Below are positions 62,027 through 64,000 of a DNA stretch of 64,000 nt, in pieces (the stretch's first letter is position 1; the number at the start of each line of letters is the position of its first letter). Under the pieces are notes generated by a model, which saw only the letters and a list, made by a program, of their open reading frames with translations, was not told the origin of the DNA and made no database searches. Both the position numbers and the translations under genes were made by a program. This DNA is from Streptomyces tailanensis (GTDB taxonomy: Bacteria; Actinomycetota; Actinomycetes; Streptomycetales; Streptomycetaceae). The stretch lies in contig NZ_VTHJ01000013.1 of assembly GCF_008386495.1 (NCBI RefSeq), forward strand, positions 103,461-167,460, in the 5' to 3' direction.

Positions 62027-62460
62027 GCCCCCTCCAACGGGTCCAGCGCGCCGGTGGTTACGCGACGGAGGCGGAATGTAACGCTGTGTCGCCGCCCGAA
62101 TGGCGCACAGGCGGCACATCCGGTGGTGCGGTCTGTGACACGCGCCCCTGAGTGCGTCACTCCGCCCACTCCCGGCCGTCATGTGTCAAGTGAATCGCGT
62201 ACTGACGTTCATGAGTTCATCCGAAGGGGTGGCGAATGGTGGCGTTTACGGGACCGCCATGGCTGAACGGTGATCGTGGGGTTACTTTGAGTGCACGGGG
62301 CCTGGGGACGTTCGCGCTCGTGGGTATGCCGGAGGCAAGTCGTCTTTCCGTTCGAGGGGTGAGAACCATCGGGCGTACGGCGTGGTAACCGGCATTCTGG
62401 TAAGGCTTTGCGCACACAGCGTGCAAGCGCACAGGTGGTTTCAGGGATGGGGGCGTTCCA
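62027..62460. promoter_or_regulatory. Divergent region between Prim-Pol gene and nsdA
   Basis: No gene is supported in these 434 bases. It must carry the nsdA promoter and the Prim-Pol promoter. I see no clear -10/-35 pair or inverted repeat strong enough to report. Confidence 0.3.
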
Positions 62461-63936
62461 GTGGGCGGCAACGGCGGAAGCGGCACGAACGCTGAGAAGC
62501 GCCCGAACGAACTGCTGGGCTCGTGGTTCGTCCGCAGCGGCTGGTCCAAGGGCGAGCTCGCCCGGCAGGTGAACCGCCGCGCCCGCCAGCTCGGGGCCAA
62601 CCACATCTCCACCGACACGTCCCGCGTACGCCGCTGGCTCGACGGGGAGAACCCGCGCGAGCCGATCCCCCGGATCCTGTCCGAGCTGTTCTCCGAGCGG
62701 TTCGGCTGTGTGGTCGCCGTGGAGGACCTGGGGCTGCGCGCCGCTCACCAGTCACCGTCGGTGTCCGGCGTCGACCTGCCCTGGACGGGCCCGCAGACCG
62801 TGGCGCTGATCAGCGAGTTCTCGCGCAGCGACCTGATGCTGGCGCGGCGCGGCTTCCTCGGGAGCTCGCTGGCCCTGTCCGCGGGCCCGGCCCTCATCGA
62901 GCCGATGCAGCGCTGGCTCGTCCCCGCGGCCCCCGCCCCCCGCTCGGAACCTGAGCCGCCCGTCGCCGTCCGCCGCGGCGGACGCCTCTCCCAACCGGAG
63001 CTGGAACTCCTGGAGTCCACCACGGCGATGTTCCGGAAGTGGGACGCCCAGTGCGGCGGCGGTCTGCGCCGCAAGGCGGTCGTCGGCCAGCTGCACGAGG
63101 TGACCGACCTCCTCCAGGAGCCCCAGGCCGAGGCCACCACCAGGCGCCTGTTCAAGGTCGCGGCGGAGCTCGCCGAGCTGGCGGGCTGGATGTCGTACGA
63201 CATCGGCCTCCAGCCCACCGCCCAGAAGTACTTCGTCCTCGCCCTGCACGCCGCCAAGGAGGCGGGCGACAAGCCCCTCGGCTCGTACGTCCTTTCCAGC
63301 ATGAGCCGCCAGATGATCCACCTCGGCCGGCCCGACGACGCGCTCGAACTGATCCACCTCGCCCAGTACGGCAGCCGCGACTGCGCGAGCCCGCGCACCC
63401 AGTCGATGCTGTATGCGATGGAGGCCCGCGCCTACGCGAACATGGGCCAGCCCGGAAAGTGCAAGCGGGCGGTGCGGATGGCCGAGGACACCTTCACCGA
63501 CGCCGAGGAATGGGACGACCCGGACCCCGACTGGATCCGCTTCTTCAACGAGGCCGAACTGCACGGCGAGAACTCCCACTCCTACCGCGATCTCGCCTAT
63601 GTCGCCGGCCGCAGCCCCACCTACGCCTCCCTGGCCGAGCCCGTGATGCGCCGCGCCGTCGAGCTCTTCTCGACGGACACCGAACACCAGCGGTCGTACG
63701 CGCTGAACCTCATCGGCATGGCCACGGTGCATCTGCTCCAGCGGGAGCCCGAGCAGAGCGTGGCCATGGCGCAGCGGGCCATGGAGGTCGCCGAGAAAGT
63801 GCGCTCCGAGCGCGTCAACACCCGTATCCGCAAAACCGTCGACACGGCCGTACGCGATTTCGGCGACCTCGCCGAGGTCGTCGTCCTCACCGACGAGCTC
63901 GCCGCACACCTCCCCGAAACCGCCGAGGCGGTCTAG
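62461..63936 (+). CDS. nsdA: Developmental/antibiotic regulator NsdA
   Basis: The 491-residue protein matches NsdA of S. coelicolor, a negative regulator of differentiation and antibiotic production. It starts at a GTG (M-G-G-N-G-G-S-G-T-N). An N-terminal helix-turn-helix-like region (G-W-S-K-G-E-L-A-R-Q-V-N-R-R) includes D-T-S-R-V-R-R-W-L. Many TPR-like helices follow (~180-480), such as A-L-E-L-I-H-L-A-Q-Y-G and A-M-A-Q-R-A-M-E-V-A. There is no signal peptide. I recognise it by overall pattern and by position after ftsY. The molecular targets are not clear. Confidence 0.9.
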   Translation: MGGNGGSGTNAEKRPNELLGSWFVRSGWSKGELARQVNRRARQLGANHISTDTSRVRRWLDGENPREPIPRILSELFSERFGCVVAVEDLGLRAAHQSPSVSGVDLPWTGPQTVALISEFSRSDLMLARRGFLGSSLALSAGPALIEPMQRWLVPAAPAPRSEPEPPVAVRRGGRLSQPELELLESTTAMFRKWDAQCGGGLRRKAVVGQLHEVTDLLQEPQAEATTRRLFKVAAELAELAGWMSYDIGLQPTAQKYFVLALHAAKEAGDKPLGSYVLSSMSRQMIHLGRPDDALELIHLAQYGSRDCASPRTQSMLYAMEARAYANMGQPGKCKRAVRMAEDTFTDAEEWDDPDPDWIRFFNEAELHGENSHSYRDLAYVAGRSPTYASLAEPVMRRAVELFSTDTEHQRSYALNLIGMATVHLLQREPEQSVAMAQRAMEVAEKVRSERVNTRIRKTVDTAVRDFGDLAEVVVLTDELAAHLPETAEAV

Positions 63937-64000
63937 GGCCTGTTCTGAGTTGAGATCACGGGAGGGCTGGCAGGCTGCGTAGCCAGAGGATGGAGCCGCG
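63937..64000. other. Window edge after nsdA, possible element end
   Basis: Directly after the nsdA stop, the CTAG at 63935-63938 is followed by GGCCTGTTCTGAG and unrelated-looking sequence. Many Streptomyces insertion sequences begin GGGCCTGTT or similar next to a CTAG or TA target. Too little is visible to decide. Confidence 0.25.

Overview
The window is high-GC actinobacterial chromosome, almost certainly a Streptomyces core segment. Third codon positions are nearly all G or C, GTG starts and GTGA/ATGA overlaps are frequent, and the gene order accBE - two conservons - gltX - tRNA-Gln/Glu - ndgR/leuCD - hupS - cofC - gpsA - ddl - thiL/thiD - rpmB - recG - rsmD - coaD - rpmF - rnc - mutM - smc - ftsY - nsdA is what I recall from S. 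coelicolor (roughly SCO5535 to SCO5582). That comparison is from memory; no search was run.

Layout. 1-3.6 kb: the end of a YdeI/OmpD-type gene, a GNAT acetyltransferase, a YceI protein, and the acyl-CoA carboxylase pair accB/accE. 3.7-7.6 kb: a small accessory block with a PIN-like/DUF433 toxin-antitoxin pair, an XRE regulator/DUF397/small-protein trio, and a broken DUF3800 gene. 7.6-18.4 kb: two complete conservons (cvnD-C-B-A) in tandem on the minus strand. 19-23.4 kb: a fumarylacetoacetate hydrolase-family gene, gltX, a frameshifted RelE-like toxin, a HAD phosphatase and five tRNA genes (2 Gln, 3 Glu). 23.5-30.7 kb: the IclR regulator ndgR divergent from leuCD, hupS, cofC for F420, an acyltransferase and gpsA. 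30.8-37 kb: ddl, a DUF3515 lipoprotein, a stand-alone RAM protein, thiL-thiD, an FAD monooxygenase, a collapsed AfsR/SARP regulator and rpmB. 37-47.4 kb: a DAK2 protein, an HSP90-like ATPase coupled to a 988-residue TPR protein, and recG. 47.4-64 kb: rsmD, coaD, a DivIVA-like coiled-coil protein, DUF177, rpmF, rnc, mutM, an HxlR regulator, a CAP protein, acylphosphatase, smc, an LLM oxidoreductase, ftsY, a Prim-Pol-like protein and nsdA.

The most striking feature is recG. It carries an in-frame 338-residue intein inside the Walker A motif (GSGK^T). The intein starts with Ala and has Trp in block B, Cys in block F and a Thr at +1, the signature of the rare class 3 inteins. It also keeps two LAGLIDADG-type homing-endonuclease motifs. 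Other points worth a second look are the coupled HSP90-TPR operon, the accessory block beside the conservons, three decayed genes whose lesions can be located, a 24-bp tandem repeat upstream of smc, and a dispersed intergenic repeat present twice.

How the genes work together: much of the window is housekeeping (fatty-acid precursor supply, leucine synthesis, cell-wall precursor, thiamine, CoA, ribosome, protein secretion and chromosome structure). Several regulators tied to Streptomyces development or antibiotic control are interleaved (conservons, WhiJ-like regulator, ndgR, hupS, rnc/absB, nsdA). No CRISPR array, complete prophage or biosynthetic gene cluster is visible.
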